DNA from: Paenibacillus sp. FSL M7-0420
Lineage (GTDB): Bacteria > Bacillota > Bacilli > Paenibacillales > Paenibacillaceae
Assembly: GCF_038002345.1 (NCBI RefSeq)
Contig: NZ_JBBOCJ010000001.1
Coordinates: 5,704,001 to 5,768,000, forward strand
DNA: 64,000 nt
Direction: 5' to 3'
Under the pieces are notes generated by a model, which was given only the letters and a program-made list of their open reading frames with translations, was not told the origin of the DNA and did not search any database. The position numbers and the translations under genes were made by a program. Each line of letters starts with the position of its first letter. Position 1 is the first letter of the stretch. Shown piece after piece: positions 46,764-54,652 of this stretch.

Positions 46764-48107
46764 TTACTCAGCCTTTGCTTCTTCTGCTGCCGCTTCTTCT
46801 GCAGGTGCTGCCGGAGCTTCAACTTCCACGCTGTTGCTAACGAGGAATTCGATGGTCTTGCGCAGGGAGATCTCATCGTTCAGGCTGCTCAGGGAACCGT
46901 TGGCTGCCAGAATGCTGCGGATTTCTTCAGGAGTACGCTTGTAAGCTTCAGCCATAGTAGCCAGCTCTTGCGTAACTTCTTCTTCCGATACTTCGATCTT
47001 CTCTTCCTTAGCAATAACTTCCAGAACAAGGTTGTTGCGAACGCGCTTCTCAGCATCGCCCTTCATTTGTTCCTGCAGGTCTTCACGAGTCTGGCCCGAG
47101 AAGCTGAGGAACATATCCATGTTCATGCCCTGCTGGCGGAGACGGGTATCGAAGTCACGAACCATGTTCTCTACTTCGCTGGCGATCATGGCCTCAGGAA
47201 TTTCCACTTCAGCATTTGCTGCTGCTGCGTCAACTACTGCGGATTCACGAACGCTCTTCAGCTCTTCCTGCTTGCGGGATTCGAGCTGTGCCTTCAGGTC
47301 TGCCTTGTATTCTTCGAGTGTGTCGAATTCACTAACATCCTTGGCGAATTCATCATCCAGCTCAGGAAGCTGTTTGCGCTTGATTTCGTGCAGCTTCACT
47401 TTGAATACAGCAGCTTTGCCTGCCAGTTCAGCAGCGTGGTACGTCTCAGGGAAGGTTACTTCAACATCCTTGAAGTCTCCAGTGGACATGCCCACTACCT
47501 GCTCTTCGAATCCTGGAATGAAGGAATTGCTGCCCAGCTCCAGGGAATGACGCTCAGCCTGTCCGCCTTCGAATGGAACGCCGTCAACTGAACCGTCAAA
47601 ATCAATTACTGTGATATCGCCGTTCGCTGCTGCTCCTTCTTCAATTACAACAAGCTCAGCGTGACGCTCTTGCAGACGCTTCAGTTCAGCATTCAGCTCT
47701 TCGTCAGTGACTTCTGCCTTCTGTACTGGAACTTCCAGACCTTTGTACTCGCCCAGCTTCACTTCCGGCTTAACTGTGATCTTCGCTTTGAAGATGAACG
47801 GCTGGCCCTTGGCGAATTGCTCGATGTCCACTTCAGGACGGTCTACAGGGAAGATGTCAGTCTGTTCAACGGCTTCGCCGTAAGCTTCAGGAAGAAGAAT
47901 GTCGATAGCATCCTGATACAGGCTTTCAACACCGAAACGGGATTCAAAAATCGGCCGCGGTACTTTACCTTTACGGAATCCAGGTACGTTTGCTTTCTTT
48001 ACCACTTTATTAAAGGCTTTGTCGAGTGCTGCAGCTACGCGATCTGCTTCTACTTCGACTTCAAGAACTCCGAGGTTCTTCTCTATCTTTTCCCAAGTTG
48101 CTTTCAT
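46764..48107 (-). CDS. tig: Trigger factor, ribosome-bound chaperone/PPIase
   Basis: 447 residues: N-terminal ribosome-binding domain with the signature G-F-R-K-G-K-V-P-R near 43-51, FKBP-like PPIase domain at about 150-245 and a helical chaperone C terminus ending in an Ala/Glu-rich tail. ATG at 48107 behind GGAGGG; the upstream in-frame ATG at 48170 has no ribosome site. Confidence 0.96.
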   Translation of the reverse strand: MKATWEKIEKNLGVLEVEVEADRVAAALDKAFNKVVKKANVPGFRKGKVPRPIFESRFGVESLYQDAIDILLPEAYGEAVEQTDIFPVDRPEVDIEQFAKGQPFIFKAKITVKPEVKLGEYKGLEVPVQKAEVTDEELNAELKRLQERHAELVVIEEGAAANGDITVIDFDGSVDGVPFEGGQAERHSLELGSNSFIPGFEEQVVGMSTGDFKDVEVTFPETYHAAELAGKAAVFKVKLHEIKRKQLPELDDEFAKDVSEFDTLEEYKADLKAQLESRKQEELKSVRESAVVDAAAANAEVEIPEAMIASEVENMVRDFDTRLRQQGMNMDMFLSFSGQTREDLQEQMKGDAEKRVRNNLVLEVIAKEEKIEVSEEEVTQELATMAEAYKRTPEEIRSILAANGSLSSLNDEISLRKTIEFLVSNSVEVEAPAAPAEEAAAEEAKAE

Positions 48108-48202
48108 AATATACTTTTCCCTCCAAAAATAGGTTGCATGTTTACTTAAATAGTCCAACATTTCACGCACAGAATAACCACTATATTATATACAACATTA
48201 CT

Positions 48203-49132
48203 TTATTTATCAAGTAGAGAACTCTTCACGAATCCCCTGAGCGAACGGTAGGCCCCCTCAAATTGGAAGCGCATGCTATCGGTGATGCCGTACATCCCCC
48301 GTGTTTCCTCTTCTTTGCGGTTCCCGTTCAGGCTCTCCGACACCATCTGGTGCAGGGCCCCCGCCCAAATATCCAGCTGCGAATACTCCCCGTCCAACAG
48401 CTTGCGGTAATCCCCCGTCCCGTAGATGGACATGACGAACTGCCCCCACAGCTCCTGGGCAAAATAATACAGCGTCGGCTCATGCACCTCCGCCTGCTCC
48501 GCCACCCGTTCCAGCACCTGGCTGATCTGCGGCGGGAACTCGTCGCTGTGCAGCGGCACGGTCTCGATCTCCACCTCAGCGGCCTCATGGCCCCGGCTCA
48601 GCCTGATTGCCCCCTGAGCCCCTCTGCGCCGCAGCGTCTGCAGCGTGCGGAACTGCAGCAGCGGATGCACTTCGGCCTGCTGCAGCCAGCCGGTCAGCGC
48701 TTCATCCACCCCGCTCCCTTCCAGGTAGGAGAGCTGCTCCAGCGCCAGCACTGTCGCTTCAGACAGCGGTTCGTTCATCACCCGCTTCAGCAGCTTATCC
48801 GGGTACTCCGCGTCCTCCTCCAGCTTCGATCTGGCCAGAATCCGGGCCATGTCCTCTTCCCCCAGATCCATCTCCTCCGCATCCGTGGCACCGTCCCCGT
48901 CACCGCCCTGCGCCGCGTGGGGGAAGGCTGCCGCCAGCCAATCCAGCAGCGACCGCCATTCCTCGTAGTGCCGCTCTTCCTGTCCCTGGCACTGCAGCAA
49001 AAAACGCAGCAGCTCCATCGCTTCCCCGTAACGTTCATTCTCCAGCATAACTGTGAGCTGAATCTGGTAGTAATCCAGGGTCTTGGGAAACAGCACGATG
49101 TTCTCTTTGGCGGGGGAATTGAATTGATTCAT
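48203..49132 (-). CDS. Hypothetical protein, helical repeat-like
   Basis: 309 residues, cytoplasmic, mostly alpha-helical with an acidic stretch near 75-100 (D-G-D-G-A-T-D-A-E-E-M-D). Not recognised; the helix pattern in both halves could be TPR-like. AAGGAGGTG ribosome site before the ATG. It precedes tig in the same direction with a 95-base gap. Confidence 0.7.
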   Translation of the reverse strand: MNQFNSPAKENIVLFPKTLDYYQIQLTVMLENERYGEAMELLRFLLQCQGQEERHYEEWRSLLDWLAAAFPHAAQGGDGDGATDAEEMDLGEEDMARILARSKLEEDAEYPDKLLKRVMNEPLSEATVLALEQLSYLEGSGVDEALTGWLQQAEVHPLLQFRTLQTLRRRGAQGAIRLSRGHEAAEVEIETVPLHSDEFPPQISQVLERVAEQAEVHEPTLYYFAQELWGQFVMSIYGTGDYRKLLDGEYSQLDIWAGALHQMVSESLNGNRKEEETRGMYGITDSMRFQFEGAYRSLRGFVKSSLLDK

Positions 49133-49285
49133 GAGGGCACCTCCTTTTCTCCGAACTGTAATCGCTTCTGAACCTTAATCAATTGTAGATTATAACATAT
49201 CCCTGCACGGTTTCAAAAAAACAAGTTGAAAAAGTTAACTATGTATGATAACATAATTTTTGCTTGCTTTTCAGTCAGTGTTCAT

Positions 49286-49359
49286 GTCCCGGTAGCTCAG
49301 TTGGATAGAGCATGCGCCTTCTAAGCGCACGGTCGGGGGTTCGAATCCCTTCCGGGACG
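49286..49359 (+). tRNA. tRNA-Arg (TCT)
   Basis: Complete cloverleaf of 74 nt without encoded CCA: acceptor GTCCCGG/CCGGGAC, D-stem GCTC/GAGC, anticodon stem TGCGC/GCGCA with anticodon TCT (reads AGA), T-stem GGGGG/CCCTT region with TTCGAAT loop. A terminator hairpin follows at once. Confidence 0.97.
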
Positions 49360-49408
49360 TCAAAACAACAGCCTTCCTTCGGGGAGGGCTGTTTTGTCGT
49401 CCGGGGGG
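49345..49408 (+). repeat. Direct repeat A: tRNA-Arg 3' end plus terminator
   Basis: 64 bases covering the last 15 nt of the tRNA, its terminator (stem ACAGCCTTCC/GGAGGGCTGT then TTTG) and a G-rich tail. Repeated almost exactly at 49491-49553, differing by one G in the hairpin loop side. Confidence 0.9.
49364..49396 (+). terminator. Terminator of tRNA-Arg
   Basis: Ten-base stem (one GU pair) ACAGCCTTCC/GGAGGGCTGT with a short loop followed by TTTGTCG. A duplicate hairpin is at about 49510-49543. Confidence 0.75.
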
Positions 49409-49490
49409 GATGAGAATCCTAGGCGCCAGCCGGGGACGTTGGAGCATCAGCTTCGATAGCACCACTTCGCAATCAGCCCGAATGGGCTGT

Positions 49491-49553
49491 ATCCCTTCCG
49501 GGACGTCAAAACAACAGCCTTCCTTCGGGAGGGCTGTTTTGTCGTCCGGGGGG
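49491..49553 (+). repeat. Direct repeat B: copied tRNA-Arg 3' end plus terminator
   Basis: 63-base near-identical copy of 49345-49408, 146 bases downstream. It begins inside the T-arm region, so no second tRNA exists. A small hairpin CAGCCC/GGGCTG lies directly before it. Such a copy is what remains when an element integrates at a tRNA 3' end and most of it is later lost, or when local slippage duplicates the segment. Confidence 0.85.
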
Positions 49554-49795
49554 AGTCTTAGTTTTGAGCGGGATGTACTTTGGCGCTTGGGTGGACGCTG
49601 CGCGAACGGACCGTTGTTACAATCGCTGTTGTCTCCAGATTTTATTTATTTCCCTAATCGGTAAAAATCCGGAGACAAAGGCGACCGCTATCGCTTTTCC
49701 ACAATCGTTCCGTCCTCTCCGCTGTTTGAGCGGGAAATGACCTTCACAGACCCTCCCTCACTCTTTAGTAGTGGAGGAAGGGAATCCTGCACGTA
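49554..49795. other. Non-coding stretch before the repeat array
   Basis: About 240 bases with no open frame supported by a ribosome site. A TCTCCAGATTTT/AAAATCCGGAGA-like inverted repeat lies near 49630-49677. Nothing else recognised. Confidence 0.4.
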
Positions 49796-50423
49796 CTATG
49801 CGGACTGGAGATCCCTTATTCCGGCGGATCACGCCTGTCCGCAGGGTCATGCGGACTCAGAGGCCGTTAAGTAACCTGTTTCTCCGCACTTCCTGCTCGA
49901 ATGCACAGTTTAACGTCCTCTGAGTCCGTTTAAGAACAAAAAGTTGGTTTTTTCGGCGAATAGCGTACCCTCAGTCCGGATGACTCAGCTGCTGGCTACA
50001 TTCTATTGGTTCACTTTGTTGTCCACGTTGAACCGGCTACCTGGGGAGGATGCCGGAGTAACAGCGAACCGTGCACGTACCGTGCATGTACTATGCGGAC
50101 TGGAGATCCCTTATTCCGGCGGATCATGCCTGTCCGCAGGGTCATGCGGACTCAGAGGCCGTTAAGTAACCTGTTTCTCCGCATTTCCTGCTCGAATGCA
50201 CAGTTTAACGTCCTCTGAGTCCGTTTAAGAACAAAAAGTTGGTTTTTTCGACGAATAGCGTACCCTCAGTCCGCATAGCTCAGCTGGTGGCTACATTCTA
50301 TTCGTTCACTTTGTCGTGCACGTTGAACCGGCTACCTGGTGAGGATGCCGGAGTAACAGCGAACCGTGCACGTACTATGCGGACTGGAGATCCCTTATTC
50401 CGACGGATCACGCCTATCCGCAG
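49796..50423. repeat. Structured tandem repeat, about 2.2 units of ~290 bp
   Basis: Unit 1 at 49796-50090 (295 bp), unit 2 at 50091-50374 (284 bp), and a partial third unit at 50375-50423. Units 1 and 2 are nearly identical apart from a ~10-base difference near their ends. Each full unit has a long inverted repeat (49852-49870 with 49910-49928; 50147-50165 with 50205-50223; 19 bp with one mismatch, ~39-base loop) and a second hairpin GCGGA/TCCGC before it. The motif CGGACT/AGTCCG recurs. No protein-coding sense is visible. The partial unit overlaps the 3' end of the gene at 50395-50781 and supplies its stop codon. Confidence 0.85.
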
Positions 50424-50781
50424 AGCTTGTTATTACATAATGTGTAGAATAACGCTGTTCCATCGTTGGATCTCCGGTCTTCGAGAAGCGAAGCGGACGC
50501 TTGGGGCCCTTGCCCCTTTTGACATAAGCGGTATGGGAGGGCTTCAGTTCATGCTCCCTTGCCTTCTGACGGATCAGTGACAGAATGAAGTTGATCTGCG
50601 ACAGATTGCCGCGAAGGACCCGTTCCAGATAAGGAACTTTGCCCAGACGCCACTCTTCTACCTGTTCAGGACTGACTGCTCCAAGTCTGAGGAAGACTTC
50701 CAACGGAGCGACAACGCCCTTTCCTGCAATGAGCTCCTTAACAATTTCGCCCACTTTCTTGTTCAATTCCTGCCTATTCAT
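50395..50781 (-). CDS. Small hypothetical partner of the RQC-minor-like gene
   Basis: 128 residues, basic, no membrane segment: M-N-R-Q-E-L-N-K-K at the start, helical, then R-G-K-G-P-K-R-P-L-R-F-S-K near 100. Not recognised. ATG at 50781 lies 9 bases behind GGAGG and overlaps the 3' end of the upstream gene by 8 bases, so the two are coupled. The last ~10 residues (S-S-A-D-R-R-D-P-S-E) are read from the neighbouring repeat, so the original C terminus may have been replaced. Confidence 0.7.
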   Translation of the reverse strand: MNRQELNKKVGEIVKELIAGKGVVAPLEVFLRLGAVSPEQVEEWRLGKVPYLERVLRGNLSQINFILSLIRQKAREHELKPSHTAYVKRGKGPKRPLRFSKTGDPTMEQRYSTHYVITSSADRRDPSE

Positions 50782-51580
50782 GCATGCCGTCCTCCGTATT
50801 CCTGCAACGCCCGCACTTCTCCGGGAAGTAAATGCCATCTGCCCGGTAGTAGCTAAAATCAAGGTGATCGAACACAAACGGCTCCCCGCATTCCTGACAT
50901 GCCAGCAAAACATGATCACGCGGGCGTATAATAAGCAATTGCGCTCTTTCCTCCAGCAGTTGCTGCCACGCTGTTTCATCCATCTTGTAGCGCATTCTAA
51001 GGTCTGCAATTAGCTGGCGGATTTGAGTCTGTACCTTCTGAAACTCTATCGTTTGCCACTGCTCCAGGAAAGGGATGTATTTCTGGTCACCGGCACACAG
51101 GATTTTGAACAGAAACAACAGAATCATGCCACGGTTCCGTTCCTTCAGATACTCCATACTGACCGGCGTGATCCCTTGGTCCAGCCAGTTCTCCCACTCC
51201 CGCAGCAGCTCCTCCGCCGCCCGTTCCCGCCGGACGGTCCAGCCGTAGACGGTGAACTCGATCATGGGAAGCTTCCCGGACAGCTCGGTCTTCAGGTACC
51301 CGGCCTCTATAAGGACGTCTACCTTCTCCATGATCTGCTCCATCGTCAGTTCGCGGTAGAAGCCATAGGCGGGTGTGTCATCCAAGTCGAGCTCGAGCAG
51401 CTTCTTCTCCTTCGAGCCCTTCAGGATCTTGGCCAGAAGCGTACGTCCTCCGGCGGCGATAATCTCATCGGCGGCCTGCAAAATGGCAAGCAGCTCCGGT
51501 CTTGGCAGCGGTGTATTCAAGGGATACACGGGCGCCTGCTTCCGGCCCGGCTTACGGCGGCTCTTCTTCTGCGTACTCAC
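50774..51580 (-). CDS. RQC-minor-like DNA-binding protein with zinc ribbon
   Basis: 268 residues. A basic N terminus (K-K-S-R-R-K-P-G-R-K), a winged-helix region at about 30-110 resembling the RQC domain (L-L-A-K-I-L-K-G-S near 48, then E-L-T-M-E-Q-I-M and a G-Y-L turn), and a C-terminal zinc ribbon C-Q-E-C/C-G-R-C. RQC-minor proteins are stand-alone versions of the RecQ C-terminal DNA-binding domain; their role is unknown. GTG at 51580 is 9 bases behind AAGGAGG; an ATG further upstream overlaps that site. Family call from memory. Confidence 0.65.
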   Translation of the reverse strand: MSTQKKSRRKPGRKQAPVYPLNTPLPRPELLAILQAADEIIAAGGRTLLAKILKGSKEKKLLELDLDDTPAYGFYRELTMEQIMEKVDVLIEAGYLKTELSGKLPMIEFTVYGWTVRRERAAEELLREWENWLDQGITPVSMEYLKERNRGMILLFLFKILCAGDQKYIPFLEQWQTIEFQKVQTQIRQLIADLRMRYKMDETAWQQLLEERAQLLIIRPRDHVLLACQECGEPFVFDHLDFSYYRADGIYFPEKCGRCRNTEDGMHE

Positions 51581-51737
51581 AGCGTTCTGCCTCCTTGTCC
51601 TTATCATGGGCACAGGCTAGTCCAGCCTGCACTTATTTTATAGCCGAATTATAACATATCCAGACCCGGAAACAGGAAATTCAGGGTGAATTACAGCCCT
51701 TCCCTGAGCACTCCTAAGCTCCCTCCATTACACAGCA

Positions 51738-51781
51738 AACAGGCTGCCCGCCATGGATTGTCCATAGCAGAGCAGCCTGTT
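51738..51781 (-). terminator. Hairpin after pstA
   Basis: Perfect 10-bp arms AACAGGCTGC/GCAGCCTGTT with a smaller ATGGA/TCCAT hairpin inside. The T-run behind it is weak. It closes the pstSCA run before the RQC-minor pair. Confidence 0.5.
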
Positions 51782-51828
51782 CTTACAGGGTTATAGCGAT
51801 AGCGTGAATCCGCGCATCCGTATCCCTC

Positions 51829-52710
51829 TCAGCGTCCCCGGCGGCGGTTGCCCAGCCACAGCGGGAAGCGGAACATGAAGTTGATCAGCAGCACGACAAA
51901 GACCAGCACGGCGGCAGACTTATCCGCGATTTGCCGCGCATCCTCGACAATGGCCTCAGATTGCACGTACCACAGATGTACAGCCAGGGTCTCGCCCGGC
52001 GAGAACAGGTTGAAATCCCACATCTCGCCGGAGGTGCTGAGCCCGGCGGTCAGGATAATGACCGCCGATTCCCCGAAGGCGCGGCCGGCCACCAGGCAGA
52101 CGCCGGTGACGATGGCCGGAAGGGCTACCGGCACGACGACCTTGCGGATAACATGGAACTTGGTCATGCCGAGGGCATAGCCGGCTTCACGGATCTCGCC
52201 GGGGACCGCGCGCACCGCTTCCTCCGTGACGCGGGCCAGCATCGGCAGATTCAGCAGCGCCAGGCTGACTCCCCCGCCGAGGATCGTTAAGCCAACACCG
52301 AAGTACTCGGCGAAGATCGCCAGGCCCAGGAGGCCGAACACGATGGACGGCACCGAGGACAGGGATTCCACGCAGATGCGCAGCGCACCCGTGAAGGCAT
52401 TATCCGGCGCGTACTCCGCCATATAGATCCCTGCCCCGATCCCGATCGGAACGGAGATCAGGAGGGAGATGAACAGGATATAGAAGGAGTTGAACAGCAC
52501 GGGACCAATCCCGCCGCCGGGATCGATCTCCTCCGGCTGCTTGATCAGGAAGTCCGGTCTGAGTGAAGGCAGGCCTTTGCTCAGAATGGTGAACATCAGC
52601 CAGAAGATCAGCAGCATGACCAGAACGCCCAGCGTATAGAAGCCGATGGTCGCCAGTTTATTACGCCGCTGGGCTCTGGCCGTATGGCGTGTGCGCGTGA
52701 ATCCGTTCAT
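51829..52710 (-). CDS. pstA: Phosphate ABC transporter permease PstA
   Basis: 293 residues, six transmembrane helices, BPD permease domain with the EAA-type loop (A-L-G-M-T-K-F-H-V). It forms the membrane channel with PstC. Its ATG overlaps the stop of pstC. No pstB (ATPase) or phoU follows; a hairpin ends the run. Confidence 0.95.
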   Translation of the reverse strand: MNGFTRTRHTARAQRRNKLATIGFYTLGVLVMLLIFWLMFTILSKGLPSLRPDFLIKQPEEIDPGGGIGPVLFNSFYILFISLLISVPIGIGAGIYMAEYAPDNAFTGALRICVESLSSVPSIVFGLLGLAIFAEYFGVGLTILGGGVSLALLNLPMLARVTEEAVRAVPGEIREAGYALGMTKFHVIRKVVVPVALPAIVTGVCLVAGRAFGESAVIILTAGLSTSGEMWDFNLFSPGETLAVHLWYVQSEAIVEDARQIADKSAAVLVFVVLLINFMFRFPLWLGNRRRGR

Positions 52711-53654
52711 CAGGCATCCCTCCGTTTGCGGCCCAGGAGCCGGATAATCAGAATCAGTACAAACGAGATCAGCAGCAGCAGGAAGGCCATCATATGCAAG
52801 GAATAGTTCCAGGTGGAGTCGAACTCCACGTTGGAGATCTGCATCACGATATTACTGGTCAGCACCGAGGTGGGTGCGAACAGGCTCTTCGCCAGCTGCG
52901 GCGTATTGCCGATGACCATCACCACCGCCATAGTCTCCCCGACTGCGCGGGTCATGCCAAGAATGACCGCCGAGATAATGCCCCGGCTGGCAGCGGGCAG
53001 AACGACGCGCATAATGACCTGCAGGCGGGTCGAGCCGAGCGCATAGGCAGCGTCACGGTATTTGCGCGGAACAGCCACAATCGCATCATCGCTGATCCGG
53101 CAGATGGTCGGCAGCACCATCAATGCCAGCACGAGTGCGGCGGCAAGCAGCCCGTCCCCGAGACCTTCTCCGCTGACTCTGCGCAGGAAGGGCAGCAGCA
53201 CGGTCAAGCCCAGATAGCCGTATACAATAGAAGGAATGCCGACCAGCAGATCAAGCACCGGACGGATGAAGCTCTTCAGCCAATTCGGGGCAATCTCTGC
53301 ACAGAGCACAGCCATCCCGACCGAGATGGGCACGGCGATGACCAGGGTCAGCGCGGTAAGCGACAATGTATTTACGATGAAGGCGGCGGCGCCGAAGGCA
53401 TCCTCTTCCGGCGTCCAGTTGAACGAGAAGAAGAAGTCCTGCGGGGAGATGCGGGTGAAGAGCAGCAGCGCCGTTTTGCCAATGAATACAATAACTAGTC
53501 CCAGCACAAGACAGAGCGCAAGGATGCTGAATAAGAAATAATAACGGGAGATGCTGTTGCCCAGCAGATGTCTGCGGTGCCGCTTGGTGTTACGTTTAAC
53601 TTCCTCTAGGCTTGTCTGTGTCTTTGCTGTCAGGCCATGAACCGGTGCCCCCAT
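52710..53654 (-). CDS. pstC: Phosphate ABC transporter permease PstC
   Basis: 314 residues, six transmembrane helices, EAA loop A-L-G-S-T-R-L-Q-V-I. ATG at 53654 is 5 bases behind AGGAGGG; an earlier ATG lacks a site. It pairs with PstA for high-affinity phosphate import. Confidence 0.95.
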   Translation of the reverse strand: MGAPVHGLTAKTQTSLEEVKRNTKRHRRHLLGNSISRYYFLFSILALCLVLGLVIVFIGKTALLLFTRISPQDFFFSFNWTPEEDAFGAAAFIVNTLSLTALTLVIAVPISVGMAVLCAEIAPNWLKSFIRPVLDLLVGIPSIVYGYLGLTVLLPFLRRVSGEGLGDGLLAAALVLALMVLPTICRISDDAIVAVPRKYRDAAYALGSTRLQVIMRVVLPAASRGIISAVILGMTRAVGETMAVVMVIGNTPQLAKSLFAPTSVLTSNIVMQISNVEFDSTWNYSLHMMAFLLLLISFVLILIIRLLGRKRRDA

Positions 53655-53744
53655 ACTTTCCCTCCTGTAAGAGGCCAACCCCGTAGTTCCCGGAGCTGGC
53701 CGCTGTTACCTATCAATCTATTGTGCTTGCTTGATTCAAGGATC

Positions 53745-54608
53745 TTAGGATTGCATCGCAGAGATTGGAATGAACTTAAGCTTCTTAAGCGAGCCCTGCT
53801 GGAACTTCTTGCTCTGTACATATTCGATGAATTCTTTGGTCGCGCCGGTAGGCTGGCCCTTCGTCATGTAGTAGCCGTAGGCCCAGATCTTGTACGAGCC
53901 GTTGATCACGTTATCCGTAGTAGCTTCCACACCATTGAACTTTACAGCCTTGATATCATTGCCGGTTACATATACAAGGTCGATGTAGCCGATAGCGTTA
54001 GGCGTTGTACCTATAGCTGTTTTCATGTCGCCGCTGGAGCCGGTTTCCTTGTAGTTCTTCTCTTTCTTCACGATATCTCCGCCGCCCAGCGCCTTGGCCT
54101 GATAGTTAACGCGCGTACCGGAGCCGAAGGCACGGGTGATCACTACGATATTCGCGTCCGATCCGCCGACCTCTTTCCAGTTCGTGATTTTACCGGCGTA
54201 GATGCCTTTAAGCTGCTCTGTAGTCAGGTTGTCGACTCCGACATTCTTATTAACGATGGTTGCAAAAGGAATCACCGCGACCTTGTTCGCCACCTGTCCG
54301 TCAAAGGCCTTGAAGCCCGGAACATCAATGCTGGCATCCCAGTCGCAGGCTCCGATATCGGCAATCCCCTTCTTCACGGCCTGCGGTCCGGTCACGGAGC
54401 CTTTGCCGGAAGCGGCGATCTTCACTTTAGGGTGCAGCTTCTGGAATTCCTTAGCGGCCTGCAGCGTCAGCGGAAGCAGGGCCGTAGAACCGTTAACGGT
54501 GATTTTACCTTTGAGGCTGTCCGCTGCTGCGGCTACCCCTGCAAAGGATGCGGTAACCGCGATCACCGCGGTAAGTGCTGTAACTGTGAATTTTTTGAAC
54601 ATCTTCAT
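53745..54608 (-). CDS. pstS: Phosphate-binding protein PstS
   Basis: 287 residues, periplasmic-binding-protein type 2 fold. G-S-T-A-L near 40, S-G-K-G-S-V-T-G near 66 and R-A-F-G-S-G-T-R near 156 are the phosphate-binding loops. The signal sequence ends A-A-A-A-D with no lipobox Cys, unusual for Gram-positive PstS, which is normally a lipoprotein. 90 bases before pstC, same direction. Confidence 0.93.
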   Translation of the reverse strand: MKMFKKFTVTALTAVIAVTASFAGVAAAADSLKGKITVNGSTALLPLTLQAAKEFQKLHPKVKIAASGKGSVTGPQAVKKGIADIGACDWDASIDVPGFKAFDGQVANKVAVIPFATIVNKNVGVDNLTTEQLKGIYAGKITNWKEVGGSDANIVVITRAFGSGTRVNYQAKALGGGDIVKKEKNYKETGSSGDMKTAIGTTPNAIGYIDLVYVTGNDIKAVKFNGVEATTDNVINGSYKIWAYGYYMTKGQPTGATKEFIEYVQSKKFQQGSLKKLKFIPISAMQS

Positions 54609-54652
54609 GTCTGAATTCTCCTCCCGGCGGTGTGCGCCGATAAATGTTTTAA

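Noticed and set aside
49491..49553. Second tRNA-Arg gene
   Set aside because: Only the last 15 nt of the tRNA are present; no acceptor 5' strand, D-arm or anticodon.
49796..50423. CRISPR array
   Set aside because: Only about 2.2 units with a 290-bp period and no spacer pattern or cas genes.
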